Shown: positions 1 through 7,973 of the stretch, in pieces | How positions within the stretch are numbered: the first letter of the stretch is position 1 | Layout of the letters: each line of letters starts with the position of its first letter | Source: Prevotellaceae bacterium UBA6417 | GTDB taxonomy: Bacteria > Bacteroidota > Bacteroidia > Bacteroidales > Bacteroidaceae | Length of the DNA stretch: 39,760 nt | Assembly: GCA_002439755.1 (NCBI GenBank) | Contig: DJPH01000012.1 | Coordinates: 1-39,760, forward strand | Direction of reading: 5' to 3' | Program-made: the position numbers and the translations under genes | The notes under the pieces: generated by a model | What the model was told of the DNA's origin: nothing | Database searches by the model: none | The model's input: only the letters and a program-made list of their open reading frames with translations

Positions 1-244
1 CCTATTGACTGGAAAAGGGCCGCTGAGGGGCAAAGTATACTTTGCAGATTCCTACGCCTCATGGCAAAAAGGGGCTATTGAGAATGCCAACAAACTCATC
101 AGAAAGTATATTCCTAAAAAAGCCAACTTTGACGACTTCTCTGATAGAATAATCATGCATATACAGAAAAAACTTAATCGCAGACCAAGGGAAAAACTTT
201 ACTTTGATTCTCCAAAACATAGATTCTTCATCCACTTTCCTTAA
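1..244 (+). CDS. IS30-family transposase, C-terminal fragment (cut by window edge)
   Basis: About 80 residues remain of the catalytic C-terminus of a DDE transposase. The pattern YFADSYASWQKGAIENANK, then LIRKYIPK, then LNRRPREKL is the region around the last acidic residue of the IS30 DDE triad (the Glu of IENANK) and the conserved RPR tail of that family. The reading frame is open to the left edge, so the start lies outside the window; the methionine assigned at position 5 would be a TTG inside the gene. It is followed at once by sequence resembling an IS30 end, so this is probably the right end of an insertion sequence bordering the defence genes. Whether the element is complete cannot be told. 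Confidence 0.85.
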   Translation, partial: LLTGKGPLRGKVYFADSYASWQKGAIENANKLIRKYIPKKANFDDFSDRIIMHIQKKLNRRPREKLYFDSPKHRFFIHFP

Positions 245-266
245 TTTTGCACTTGTTGTTGGACTC
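245..266. mobile_element. Probable right end / inverted repeat of the IS30 element
   Basis: Directly after the transposase stop codon is TTTTGCACTTGTTGTTGGAC, which resembles the terminal repeats I associate with Bacteroidetes IS30 elements. The left end is not in the window, so repeat pairing and target duplication cannot be verified. Confidence 0.4.
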
Positions 267-321
267 TACAATTGGCAGTTTCTAAATCTAGTGCTACAAA
301 GTTGGTCATAATTAGGTTAAG

Positions 322-1287
322 TTAGATACTACTTTTGGAAAGTTTCATAACGCTTCTTAATCTGTTTACAAATTTGCGTGTTTCACTTTCCTTTGATGTT
401 ATATTTGTAGTAATATATTTTTGTCTGACAACCATAGAAGCATTAAGTCTATTATCAACTTCTGTTGTTATACAAGACGCAACAAGTATTGTTACAGCAT
501 CAGGGTACTCTGCCAAAGTGTTTTCAAAGGACTTAAACATAGCCCCTAATCTCTCTAGTGCACCAGCAGGGTCTAAGCCAGCCTTAATTTCAATTACTCC
601 TACTATATCACCTTCACTATTAAACATTGTTACATCTGGTTCAGAAGAAAAATAAACAGAATAGCCATTTATTAAGTTTACAGTCTTTATAAGGTCTATA
701 TTCTCAACTAGATTTTCGCTATCTTCTATTTCTATAATTTCATTATCTTTATTGATGAAAGACGAAATCTCATTATGGCTTAAAAGTCCATTTACAATAA
801 TTCTTCTGATAACTCGTTCGCCTTCTGCTCCAATCTGATTCCTCCAAGAGCCATCTATATTAGTACCAGCAGTAGCAAACATCATTCCTTCTATTTCACG
901 TTCATTTATTTTTACTGCTAGTTGAACCACTAAAGAAATTACTTCATTGATGGCTTTCGTTAATTTTGTAACTGTTTCTGCATTAAATCTGTTACTGTCT
1001 ATCCCATCATTTTCGATTGTGTCAATATTGGAAACGTGAGAAAGTGCTTTGAGTCCCTTTTGCGGTATCATAGCAACAGATCTGTAGTATTTCAAGAATG
1101 AAGGGTTTAGTTTCAAGATTTTAGGATGAACAAAAATCAACATAGGTGAAATGCCATTCTTCTGTATAATATTCCAAGCGTCTTCACTTATATTCCATTT
1201 TTCCTTATCCCAAGTCAACTTATCGCCTTCAATCCTTGCAAGTTTCCTTACAGATACAAACAGCTTAAAATACCCATTTGATTTCAA
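322..1287 (-). CDS. Type II restriction endonuclease, XcyI-like (5' end frameshifted)
   Basis: The 321 residues readable here contain a PD-(D/E)XK-type core: EPD at 216-218 and EIK at 233-235, with an acidic pair E155/E157 upstream. The segment FVHPKILKLNPSFLKYYRS (52-70) resembles the XcyI family, whose type member cuts CCCGGG; that specificity is inference. This frame has no ATG at its 5' end, only a TTG at 1287. A better start is the ATG at 1357, 11 nt after the methylase beta stop, giving MPKVPESITKEQYLLKSTFF before an A8 run (T8 in the gene, 1296-1303) throws it out of frame. Removing one T joins the two into a 344-residue protein. The gene follows the two methylase genes in one operon. 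It could be phase-variable, inactivated, or a sequencing error. Confidence 0.7.
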   Translation of the reverse strand: MKSNGYFKLFVSVRKLARIEGDKLTWDKEKWNISEDAWNIIQKNGISPMLIFVHPKILKLNPSFLKYYRSVAMIPQKGLKALSHVSNIDTIENDGIDSNRFNAETVTKLTKAINEVISLVVQLAVKINEREIEGMMFATAGTNIDGSWRNQIGAEGERVIRRIIVNGLLSHNEISSFINKDNEIIEIEDSENLVENIDLIKTVNLINGYSVYFSSEPDVTMFNSEGDIVGVIEIKAGLDPAGALERLGAMFKSFENTLAEYPDAVTILVASCITTEVDNRLNASMVVRQKYITTNITSKESETRKFVNRLRSVMKLSKSSI

Positions 1288-1295
1288 CCTATTGT

Positions 1296-1303
1296 AAAAA
1301 AAA
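1296..1303. repeat. A8 homopolymer interrupting the endonuclease gene
   Basis: Eight A residues on the plus strand are eight T in the coding sense. With seven T the ATG-started frame from 1357 continues into the endonuclease body; with eight it stops at TAG (1289-1291). Tracts of this kind are common sites of slipped-strand switching and of sequencing error. Confidence 0.7.
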
Positions 1304-1368
1304 GGTTGATTTTAATAGGTATTGTTCTTTTGTTATGGATTCAGGTACTTTAGGCATTGTGTTACATT

Positions 1369-1770
1369 TTAATCGTTAAACCATTGTTCCATAATGGATT
1401 TAGCTACAGCTTCCGCCAATACAGGGGGGACTGCATTTCCTACTTGCCCAAACTGTGTCATATTAACCTTTCTCTTAGAACTGTAAGAGTCAAGTCTAAC
1501 CCCTTTTATTTCCCAGTCAATAGGGAATGTTTGTAAACAAGCCAACTCTCTCACAGTTAACATTCTATCTTCATACGGATGTATAAAATCTCTATACCCA
1601 CTTCTTGTTACAGTGAAAGAGGGCTTGTTAGGGTCTAATCTTCTGTATGTAGAGCCATATATCTTTTCTACATCCGCCAACTTTCCACCAATAGGCACTT
1701 TGCGAATCTTCTCAAGTGTTGATGGCGAATGTGCCGTAACTTGGTGATTCTTTATATTTTTAGTATCCAT
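1369..1770 (-). CDS. DNA (cytosine-5) methyltransferase, C-terminal subunit/fragment (motifs IX-X)
   Basis: 133 residues carry the C-terminal third of a C5-cytosine methylase: NHQVTAHSPSTLEKIRKVP at the start, the target-recognition region, motif IX (LTVRELACLQTFP, 71-83) and motif X (QVGNAVPP, 109-116). Its ATG lies inside the end of the upstream gene, which carries motifs I-VIII: the two overlap by 11 nt in different frames. This layout matches known two-polypeptide C5 methylases such as M.AquI, where alpha and beta chains from overlapping genes assemble into one enzyme. A frameshifted single gene is the alternative, but both pieces have their own start and intact motifs. The endonuclease gene begins 11 nt downstream. 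Confidence 0.85.
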   Translation of the reverse strand: MDTKNIKNHQVTAHSPSTLEKIRKVPIGGKLADVEKIYGSTYRRLDPNKPSFTVTRSGYRDFIHPYEDRMLTVRELACLQTFPIDWEIKGVRLDSYSSKRKVNMTQFGQVGNAVPPVLAEAVAKSIMEQWFND

Positions 1771-2470
1771 ATTTTTCTATTCTATCTTTTATACAACTAG
1801 AAACTCTTAATGCTACTTCCGAAGGTCTTTCTGGTTCTGGAAGATTTCCTATAGCATCCCATACAGTACGATAAGGTTCTTTTTGTGGTTTAGGGTACTG
1901 GTATTCTTTTCCAATCCTATTTCCCACTAATATTAACCTTTCTCTATATTGAGGTGCGCCATAGTTTACTGCATCCAAAACCTTTGGTGGTGCAATATTA
2001 TATTTGTACTCTTTCCCATTATAGTATATTGGTTTTTGTAGTTCTTCGATAAGAAGATTTAAGGCACGACCCTTATCCCAGTTGGTAAGTCCTTTTACAT
2101 TTTCCAGAACAAAGCCAACTGGTAGAGTTTCACGAACAACTCTAACAAATTCAAACAGAAGTTTACCACGTTCGTCTTCTAAGCCTTTACGCAAACCAGC
2201 AAGGCTAAAACTTTGACAAGGTGGTCCACCTATTACCAAAGCAGCCTCTCCTACTTTAAGGTTGGCAGTACTCAAAATCTCGTCACCAGTAACATCTGTA
2301 ATGCTTTTGTTTATTATGGGCAGTGAAGGCTTGTTAGCTCGTAAGGTTTCACAACAAGCAGAGTCAACTTCTATAGCTACAGCAACCTTAAAACCAGCTT
2401 TTTCAAAGCCAATATCTAGTCCTCCAGCTCCAGAAAATAGACTGATTACTTTATTTTGTATTTCTTTCAT
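1760..2470 (-). CDS. DNA (cytosine-5) methyltransferase, N-terminal subunit/fragment (motifs I-VIII)
   Basis: 236 residues from the chosen start contain motif I LFSGAGGLDIGFE (11-23, SAM binding), motif IV GPPCQSF with the catalytic Cys at 85, motif VI ENV (123-125) and motif VIII QYRER (174-178). It ends at TAA inside the variable region where target recognition begins; motifs IX and X are on the next, overlapping gene. An ATG further upstream at 2530 is open but lies above the -7 promoter element at 2494-2501, and the protein homologous to other C5 methylases starts near 2470, so 2470 is preferred. It should protect the host sites recognised by the downstream XcyI-like endonuclease. Confidence 0.88.
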   Translation of the reverse strand: MKEIQNKVISLFSGAGGLDIGFEKAGFKVAVAIEVDSACCETLRANKPSLPIINKSITDVTGDEILSTANLKVGEAALVIGGPPCQSFSLAGLRKGLEDERGKLLFEFVRVVRETLPVGFVLENVKGLTNWDKGRALNLLIEELQKPIYYNGKEYKYNIAPPKVLDAVNYGAPQYRERLILVGNRIGKEYQYPKPQKEPYRTVWDAIGNLPEPERPSEVALRVSSCIKDRIEKYGY

Positions 2471-2493
2471 TTCTATGTGGGTATTATATCTGG

Positions 2494-2501
2494 CAAAGGT
2501 A
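2494..2501 (-). promoter_or_regulatory. Bacteroidetes -7 element for the restriction-modification operon
   Basis: Reads TACCTTTG on the minus strand, matching TAnnTTTG, 23 nt before the ATG at 2470. No clear TTTG at the expected -33 spacing. Confidence 0.5.
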
Positions 2502-2552
2502 CGAATAATCTGTGGATATATAATTTTCAAGTTTCGTCATAGCTATACAGGT

Positions 2553-3746
2553 TTAAATTCTTCCAAACAGCTTTTTCAAATCCATCGAAAGGAAATCTTC
2601 CGCACCAATGCCTCCATCTCCCACAATAAATGCGGCTTGCGGCTTGAACATCTGTCGAAACTTGTCCAATCCTTCTGTCCGCTTCTCTGCATTGCTCTTT
2701 ACTTCGATTGCCACCACAGAGCCATTCTTTCGCAGGACAAAATCGACCTCCGCATCTTTCTCACGCCAATAGAACACTTCGAAACGATGGACGAATGCTT
2801 GGCTTACCAAGTAGGCTCCGATGCCGGATTCAAATGTCCTGCCCCACGACTTGCGGTCGAGTATGGACTGTTCGAATGACAATGGACTGTAAACCATCTT
2901 CAAGGCATTGTTATATACCTGCAGCTTGGGAATGCTCGCCCTGCGCCTTGCCATGTCCATGCTGAACTTTTGCAAGCCACACAGTAGCCCGCTTTCGTCT
3001 AACAGGTTAATATAGCCTGTTAATGTCACAGTGTTGCCTGCATCTTGAAGCGAGCCAAGCATTTTGTTCATTGAAAGCAATTCGCCCGAATAGGCGGCAC
3101 CCAGCTCAAAAGTTTGACGGAGAAGGGCAGGCTTGCTAATCGGGGTGTCCATCAGAATGTCTTTGTTGATAGTCGCCTCAATGATGGCAGACTGGATATA
3201 TTGGCTGAAACGGTCGTCATCGTCAATCAAGGATGCCGCACCGGGATAGCCTCCATAGAAGAGGTATTGGTCGAGCGAAAAGCCGAAACAGTCTCTCATC
3301 TCGGGATAGCTCCAATGGCTCATCCGTATCTCCTCGAACCTGCCTGCCAACGACTCCGACAACCCCTTTTCCAACAGAACGCGGCTGCTGCCTAACAACA
3401 GCACTTTGATGTCTCGGTCATGGAACGTATCGTCGTCCCATTCCTTTTTCACAACTTCACTCCAATTAGAAATCTTCTGAATCTCGTCAATCACCAGAAT
3501 CATGCTTTCCCAGCCCTTGCTCTCTTTCAAGCTACGCACGGCAGCCCAACTGTCGGAAATCCACGCACTGTTCGTGGTTGGCACATTGTCGGCTGAGAAC
3601 AGTTGATAAGGTGCATCCAGATCTTTCAGCACCTGCTTTACTACTGTAGATTTTCCAATCTGACGGGCACCCATCACGACTTGAATGAACTTTCTTGGCT
3701 CTTCAATTCGCTTCTTAATCAATTGATATTCTGCTCTTTTATACAT
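2553..3746 (-). CDS. AAA-type ATPase with DUF4143 domain
   Basis: 397 residues. The N-terminal AAA_14-type ATPase shows Walker A GARQIGKST (26-34) and Walker B LVIDEIQ (84-90). The C-terminal DUF4143 part ends in a PD-(D/E)XK-like pattern, DAEVDFVLRKNG followed by AIEVKSN. Proteins of this family are very common solitary genes in Bacteroidales; their role is unknown, though several are found with mobile and defence genes. It has its own promoter (3790-3797), and its base composition is a little richer in GC than the neighbouring restriction genes, so it was probably inserted independently. Length is typical for the family. Confidence 0.9.
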   Translation of the reverse strand: MYKRAEYQLIKKRIEEPRKFIQVVMGARQIGKSTVVKQVLKDLDAPYQLFSADNVPTTNSAWISDSWAAVRSLKESKGWESMILVIDEIQKISNWSEVVKKEWDDDTFHDRDIKVLLLGSSRVLLEKGLSESLAGRFEEIRMSHWSYPEMRDCFGFSLDQYLFYGGYPGAASLIDDDDRFSQYIQSAIIEATINKDILMDTPISKPALLRQTFELGAAYSGELLSMNKMLGSLQDAGNTVTLTGYINLLDESGLLCGLQKFSMDMARRRASIPKLQVYNNALKMVYSPLSFEQSILDRKSWGRTFESGIGAYLVSQAFVHRFEVFYWREKDAEVDFVLRKNGSVVAIEVKSNAEKRTEGLDKFRQMFKPQAAFIVGDGGIGAEDFLSMDLKKLFGRI

Positions 3747-3789
3747 TCGTGTATATTTTACTCAGTGCATTGAGTATTTTTACTCATCG

Positions 3790-3797
3790 CAAAGATA
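3790..3797 (-). promoter_or_regulatory. -7 promoter element for the DUF4143 ATPase
   Basis: TATCTTTG on the minus strand, 43 nt before the ATG at 3746; fits TAnnTTTG. Confidence 0.5.
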
Positions 3798-4040
3798 AGA
3801 AATACATTTGATTAATATCCTTCTGTTTACAATGAAAAATCGTATGGATGTAACATACAAACGTTTTGCAACATACTTGTGGAAATTCCCTATCATTCAT
3901 GACCACTGCATGCAAGCGGAACGTGACAGACGAACGCTTGTCACCTCACTTACCGCACCACTTCCAAGCATCGGCATTCACCTCCCGATTGCTCGAAAGG
4001 TGATTGAAGTTAGGAAATGTTGCTTATATCCTTGTTTATG
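3798..4040. other. Intergenic region, no gene recognised
   Basis: About 240 nt between the ATPase promoter and the end of the GmrSD-like gene. A plus-strand frame is open through it but continues antisense into the nuclease gene and has no recognisable motif. No repeat, tRNA or clear terminator seen. Confidence 0.5.
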
Positions 4041-6122
4041 TCATTCTTCACCATTATCACTTGAATCCTCTCTAAATTCAAATACTAATTCAGAAGCCGG
4101 TATGCTACACTCTTTAAACAAACCAGTTAGTATGCCAATTTTTGTAGCTGTACTATTGTCTGTCCACACATATATATTTGGTGCTAATTCTCTTCTCCAC
4201 GTCTCCGGCTTAGTATGGAATCCACTCTTTTCATTAGCACATAGCCATTCAACCGTAGAACGTTTTTCTAATAGGATATGGCTACAAACCTGTATAAGCA
4301 TTTCCTTCCATGTATTGACTGTATAGCGTACATCATGAAGAATAAATGCCTGTAGCTTCTTTCCTGTAAACTCGAAATCTTCATCATCCAAAGACGCTGA
4401 CTCTACCTCTTGTTTCGTTACTTCAAAACTTGTTGTCGGCATTGGCCATAGCATCATGAATACTTGCAGCAAATTCTGTTGACGTTCCTTTAGTTCCACC
4501 TCTGTCCATTGACTACAAGTTTTCACATAGTTATTCAACCGAAAAGCACTATCCTTGAAGCCTTTCTCCATGTCTCTCTTTTCTAAAAACGACAAATTGC
4601 TATACTGAGAATTATAACCGGTAAGCGTAAGGTTTGCCATCGTATGCAAATACTGCTGATGGATACGTTCCCAATCTGCTCCTAATGCCTTCTTCCACTT
4701 GTCTGATAAAGTCTGAGGCATGATGTGCTCAATGGTGATGTTTTTTTCTGTCAATTCCTTCACAATGTCATGACGTTCATTGTTATCACGGTTCTCCATT
4801 CGTTCAAGTATGAACATACGTTGATTTGTAGGCATCTTATAAACCTGACGTGACTGAAAGTCACCTTTTACATCTTCGTCTGACGGAAAAGCTGCAGACT
4901 GTCTCTTCTTCAAGAGTACATAAACAAGCACATCAACGTATAAAGGAGCATCACCACTGTCTTTCTTGTTTATATGTTTCAATACGTCACGGTGCAAAGT
5001 TGAAAATACCTTATTCAAAGCATTTGATGGCAGATTGCAGATAATTCTTCGTGCCCAATAAGCCTCTATCACATCTATCACTTGATAAATTTCATTTTCG
5101 GGCATGCCAACTTTTGCAGCATAATCAAAGAAAGCCATAAAGAACGGGTAGGCTACTGTAGAGTCTAAGGTTCGCAACTGATTCAATTTACGGTTTATCT
5201 TTTCAGTCCCGATTTGTACATCATCTATCTGATTGTAGATTTTCGCATAATGATACATATCATCAAGCAAAGATGCTCTGTCTATTCCAACTTTCTCTGC
5301 ATACTCTTTAAAGATAAAGTATATCTTGTCAATTCGGCCAATCTTTCCTTGCTTCATTGTGAGATAATCACGGACAAAAGACGATGGCTCGTACTTTGTA
5401 AACTCCTCAATTGGATTCCAGAAACGAGAATACAAGTCATCCTGTTCTGTCGGTTCCAATGACATCAACAGGTAGTTGCGAATTTTGTCTGCCTCACTAA
5501 GATCCAGCCCCGTAGAGTTCAGACTCTCGAAAATCAACTGAGGGTCATCATCCTCATCCAGCCTTATATTGATTACCTCCAGTTTCTTGATGGTCTCAAA
5601 AATCTCATCAACAGTTAGTCCGCAATGGACTATTTTGTCAAAGAAATACTCATAGTTGCGGGTTACATTCGACTCCTTTACATACTGCTCTTTTGTCTTA
5701 TACAGCAAGGCATCAAAAGCCTGCATATCCTTCTTTATTGGCTTCAGCTTAACTTTTCGTTCATCTTCCTGGTATTCGTCCACAAGATAACGCTTGAAAA
5801 TTTTCTCAACAAGCTTTCCATCCGTAGCTTCTATCAATCTTTCCTTCTTGGCGTTGACCATGGCAATGAGCAGCAATGAAACCGTTGTGATTCGTTGTTG
5901 CCCGTCTATGATGTAACGGTCTTCGGTTCCCGCATGAATACATGACACGATGCTGCCAAAGAAATGACTCCTGCGATCACTTTTGTGCAGCTTCATCAAG
6001 TCTTGAAACAACTGCTCACAATTATCTTCTTTCCAGTCGTAGTTACGCTGATATAGTGGTATGATGAACCGTTTGTCGGAACCATCAAAAAATTTTATAA
6101 GTGGTTGAGCGTCTCCTTTCAT
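4041..6122 (-). CDS. GmrSD-type nuclease (DUF262 + DUF1524/HNH in one chain)
   Basis: 693 residues. The DUF262 (GmrS-like, ParB-fold NTPase) part has QRNYDW (25-30), the signature IDGQQRITT (72-80) and FESLNSTG (198-205). The DUF1524 (GmrD-like, HNH) part has IEHIMPQ (464-470, metal-binding His 466) and NLTLTGYNSQYSN (497-509). About 150 further residues follow, a C-terminal domain I do not recognise (a WxCANEKSGFH segment). Family members such as GmrSD and BrxU are type IV restriction enzymes that cut DNA carrying modified bases. The gene starts 2 nt after the small PUA/EVE-like gene, so they are translated together. Anti-phage restriction is inferred from family and context. Confidence 0.92.
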   Translation of the reverse strand: MKGDAQPLIKFFDGSDKRFIIPLYQRNYDWKEDNCEQLFQDLMKLHKSDRRSHFFGSIVSCIHAGTEDRYIIDGQQRITTVSLLLIAMVNAKKERLIEATDGKLVEKIFKRYLVDEYQEDERKVKLKPIKKDMQAFDALLYKTKEQYVKESNVTRNYEYFFDKIVHCGLTVDEIFETIKKLEVINIRLDEDDDPQLIFESLNSTGLDLSEADKIRNYLLMSLEPTEQDDLYSRFWNPIEEFTKYEPSSFVRDYLTMKQGKIGRIDKIYFIFKEYAEKVGIDRASLLDDMYHYAKIYNQIDDVQIGTEKINRKLNQLRTLDSTVAYPFFMAFFDYAAKVGMPENEIYQVIDVIEAYWARRIICNLPSNALNKVFSTLHRDVLKHINKKDSGDAPLYVDVLVYVLLKKRQSAAFPSDEDVKGDFQSRQVYKMPTNQRMFILERMENRDNNERHDIVKELTEKNITIEHIMPQTLSDKWKKALGADWERIHQQYLHTMANLTLTGYNSQYSNLSFLEKRDMEKGFKDSAFRLNNYVKTCSQWTEVELKERQQNLLQVFMMLWPMPTTSFEVTKQEVESASLDDEDFEFTGKKLQAFILHDVRYTVNTWKEMLIQVCSHILLEKRSTVEWLCANEKSGFHTKPETWRRELAPNIYVWTDNSTATKIGILTGLFKECSIPASELVFEFREDSSDNGEE

Positions 6123-6124
6123 CG

Positions 6125-6538
6125 TCAGAAAACAGATTTGATATAATTGATTAGTTCTGTATTATTGCAACTTGGAGTCTCAAGAGATCTTCCACCTTTG
6201 AAGCCATGCTTGCACAAGTTCTGCTCAGAAAGCATTCTGCCATCATATTCTCCAAGGAGCTTAAGTTTGTAGGTTATATCATTTGGCGGAGTTTCCACCC
6301 AAAATGATTGGTCTTCACGTTTGCTGTTTTCCTCAACGACTTTCAGCTTGAAACGGACACATCGTTCGTCTGACATGAAAAGATACACAACATCATCAAT
6401 AGAAAAATGGGCTCTTCCCATTCTCCAACTGATAAATCCAAGACTATGGATAGCGTCGGCATGTCTGCACCTTTTTTTATTGGCAAAAGCTAACCATGTA
6501 CGATTGCTTGACATTATATTATCTATTATAGATTTCAT
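6125..6538 (-). CDS. Small protein, possible PUA/EVE-like domain, partner of the GmrSD-like nuclease
   Basis: 137 residues, no firmly recognised family. The centre (about 35-80) reads ISWRMG...IDDVVYLFMS...VRFKLKVVEEN...FWVE, resembling the GD-V-x-Y/F-x-x-x strand and following beta hairpins of PUA-fold (EVE/ASCH-like) domains, which in other proteins bind modified bases. The tail LCKHGFKGGRS...ELINYIKSVF is also seen, as far as I recall, in proteins linked to HNH or McrBC-type systems. Its ATG shares one base with the fic stop codon (TAATG) and its stop is 2 nt before the nuclease start. This tight coupling suggests a sensor or specificity subunit for the nuclease, which is inference. Confidence 0.6.
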   Translation of the reverse strand: MKSIIDNIMSSNRTWLAFANKKRCRHADAIHSLGFISWRMGRAHFSIDDVVYLFMSDERCVRFKLKVVEENSKREDQSFWVETPPNDITYKLKLLGEYDGRMLSEQNLCKHGFKGGRSLETPSCNNTELINYIKSVF

Positions 6539-7092
6539 TACTTTTCATACCCCTCATAATAATAGCTTTGCTCTATTCCCTTGAATCTGACTTCACGATT
6601 CTCCGTATCTGAAGTGAGGTTCTGCGAGAGCAGATAACGCAGTTCAAGGTCGTTGATGGGTGAACGTTCCATGGCCGAGAGGTATTGGTCTTTGTCCACA
6701 TACTGCCAGTTAACCACCTTGCCGAGAGAACGTTTCAGTATCATGTCGAGCCAGATGCGGGTAGAACGGCCATTGCCCTCCATGAAAGGATGACACACGT
6801 TCATCTCGACATATTTCCCGATGATATGCTCAAAAGTATCTTCGGGCATTTTCTCCACGGCAGCGAGGGCTGCTTCAAGATAAAGAGAATTGGCAAAGCG
6901 GAATCCACCCTTGGCTATATTTTTGTCACGAATAACGCCGGCAAACTGGTACAACCCTTCAAACAGATAATGGTGTATCTGCTGAAGACCTGCCGTCGTG
7001 CCAACAGGTATATTGTCTATATCGCCCGACTCGTAGAGGCGGTGTGCGTTATCTAACGACTTTTCATCAATCTCTTTTGTTGTCATGATCAA
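6538..7092 (-). CDS. Fic/DOC family protein (class III, C-terminal inhibitory motif)
   Basis: 184 residues. The catalytic Fic motif is HPFMEGNGRSTR (101-112) with catalytic His 101; the flap region precedes it. Fic enzymes transfer AMP or related groups to hydroxyl side chains of target proteins. The last residues SYYYEG (176-181) match the [S/T]xxxE[G/N] inhibitory helix motif, placed at the C-terminus as in single-domain class III Fic proteins such as NmFic, so the enzyme is probably held inactive by Glu 180 until oligomer state or another signal changes. No separate antitoxin is needed. It follows the KilA-N gene by 68 nt and overlaps the next gene by 1 nt. The second ATG at 7086 is an equally possible start. 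Confidence 0.92.
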   Translation of the reverse strand: MIMTTKEIDEKSLDNAHRLYESGDIDNIPVGTTAGLQQIHHYLFEGLYQFAGVIRDKNIAKGGFRFANSLYLEAALAAVEKMPEDTFEHIIGKYVEMNVCHPFMEGNGRSTRIWLDMILKRSLGKVVNWQYVDKDQYLSAMERSPINDLELRYLLSQNLTSDTENREVRFKGIEQSYYYEGYEK

Positions 7093-7160
7093 TTGAATTG
7101 GATTTGTACTACTCGTTTGCCGAAATATTAAGAAAATTCTCGGCCTCTTTCTCTATATAG

Positions 7161-7961
7161 TTATTTTAAGAGTTTTCTGTCACCTGTATCTTCAAGGATT
7201 CTCATTTGTTGGATAGCAATCTGATTGAGTTTTATCAGTCGCTCTGACTGCGACATACCATCATTGATGAATACAGCGTTGAGGTTCTCCATGTTCGAGA
7301 GGCAGATAAGCTCGTTGATGCTGGCATAATCACGAATGTTGCCTTTCTTGTCGGGATTCTGCTCACGCCATTGCCTTGCCGTCATGCCAAACATTGCCAT
7401 GTTAAGAACATCCGCTTCGTCGGCATATTTCATAGCGGCTTGTTCACGAGTCACCTCTGACGGAACAAGGTTCGCTTTGATTGCATCGGTGTGAATACGA
7501 TAGTTTATCTTGGATAACTCACGTTTGGCAGACCATGCCAATTGTTTTTGTTCGTCAGCTTTAAGACGTTGATACTCTTTTACCAACAGAAGTTGAAAAC
7601 GAGGACTTATCCACATTCCGAAATGATAGGCGATATCACGATGGGCATATGTTCCACCATATCGACCAGCTTTTGCCATAATTCCGATTGCGCCTGTTCT
7701 TTGAATCCAAGCTTTGACCGAAAGTACGAAGTTATTACTACCTGCTGCATTTTTAATTGTATCGAATTCGGTACAATTAAAATTCGGGTTATATAACATT
7801 TCCCATTCACCAAGATATTCTATAGTGCTTTTAAGGCTCATCCATCTGAATATAATGTGCTCCTGCATTTGGCTATGTGCCATATCGGTCAAGGATATAT
7901 AATCCTCGTTTTGCACATTAACAACTGATATTTCGGTATTTTCAACTTTTATCTTAACCAT
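7161..7961 (-). CDS. KilA-N domain protein
   Basis: 266 residues. The N-terminal half (about 1-130) fits the KilA-N DNA-binding domain: EDYISLTDMA near residue 19, a WMSLKSTIEYLGEWE segment, the W-I-Q-R-TGAIGIMAKAGRYGGTYAHRDIAYHFGMWISPRFQ core. The C-terminal half is helical and charged with no known domain. KilA-N proteins occur in phages and next to Fic or restriction genes in Bacteroidetes. Here it lies between the damaged methylase (12 nt) and fic, so it is most likely a regulator or DNA-targeting partner of the cassette; the exact function is unknown. Confidence 0.88.
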   Translation of the reverse strand: MVKIKVENTEISVVNVQNEDYISLTDMAHSQMQEHIIFRWMSLKSTIEYLGEWEMLYNPNFNCTEFDTIKNAAGSNNFVLSVKAWIQRTGAIGIMAKAGRYGGTYAHRDIAYHFGMWISPRFQLLLVKEYQRLKADEQKQLAWSAKRELSKINYRIHTDAIKANLVPSEVTREQAAMKYADEADVLNMAMFGMTARQWREQNPDKKGNIRDYASINELICLSNMENLNAVFINDGMSQSERLIKLNQIAIQQMRILEDTGDRKLLK

Positions 7962-7973
7962 AATCCTTAGTTT

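Noticed and set aside
2262..2879. 205-codon plus-strand frame
   Set aside because: Antisense to both the methylase and the ATPase, covering the promoter between them.
3808..4326. 172-codon plus-strand frame
   Set aside because: Its second half is antisense to the GmrSD-like nuclease; the first half has no motif or good promoter.
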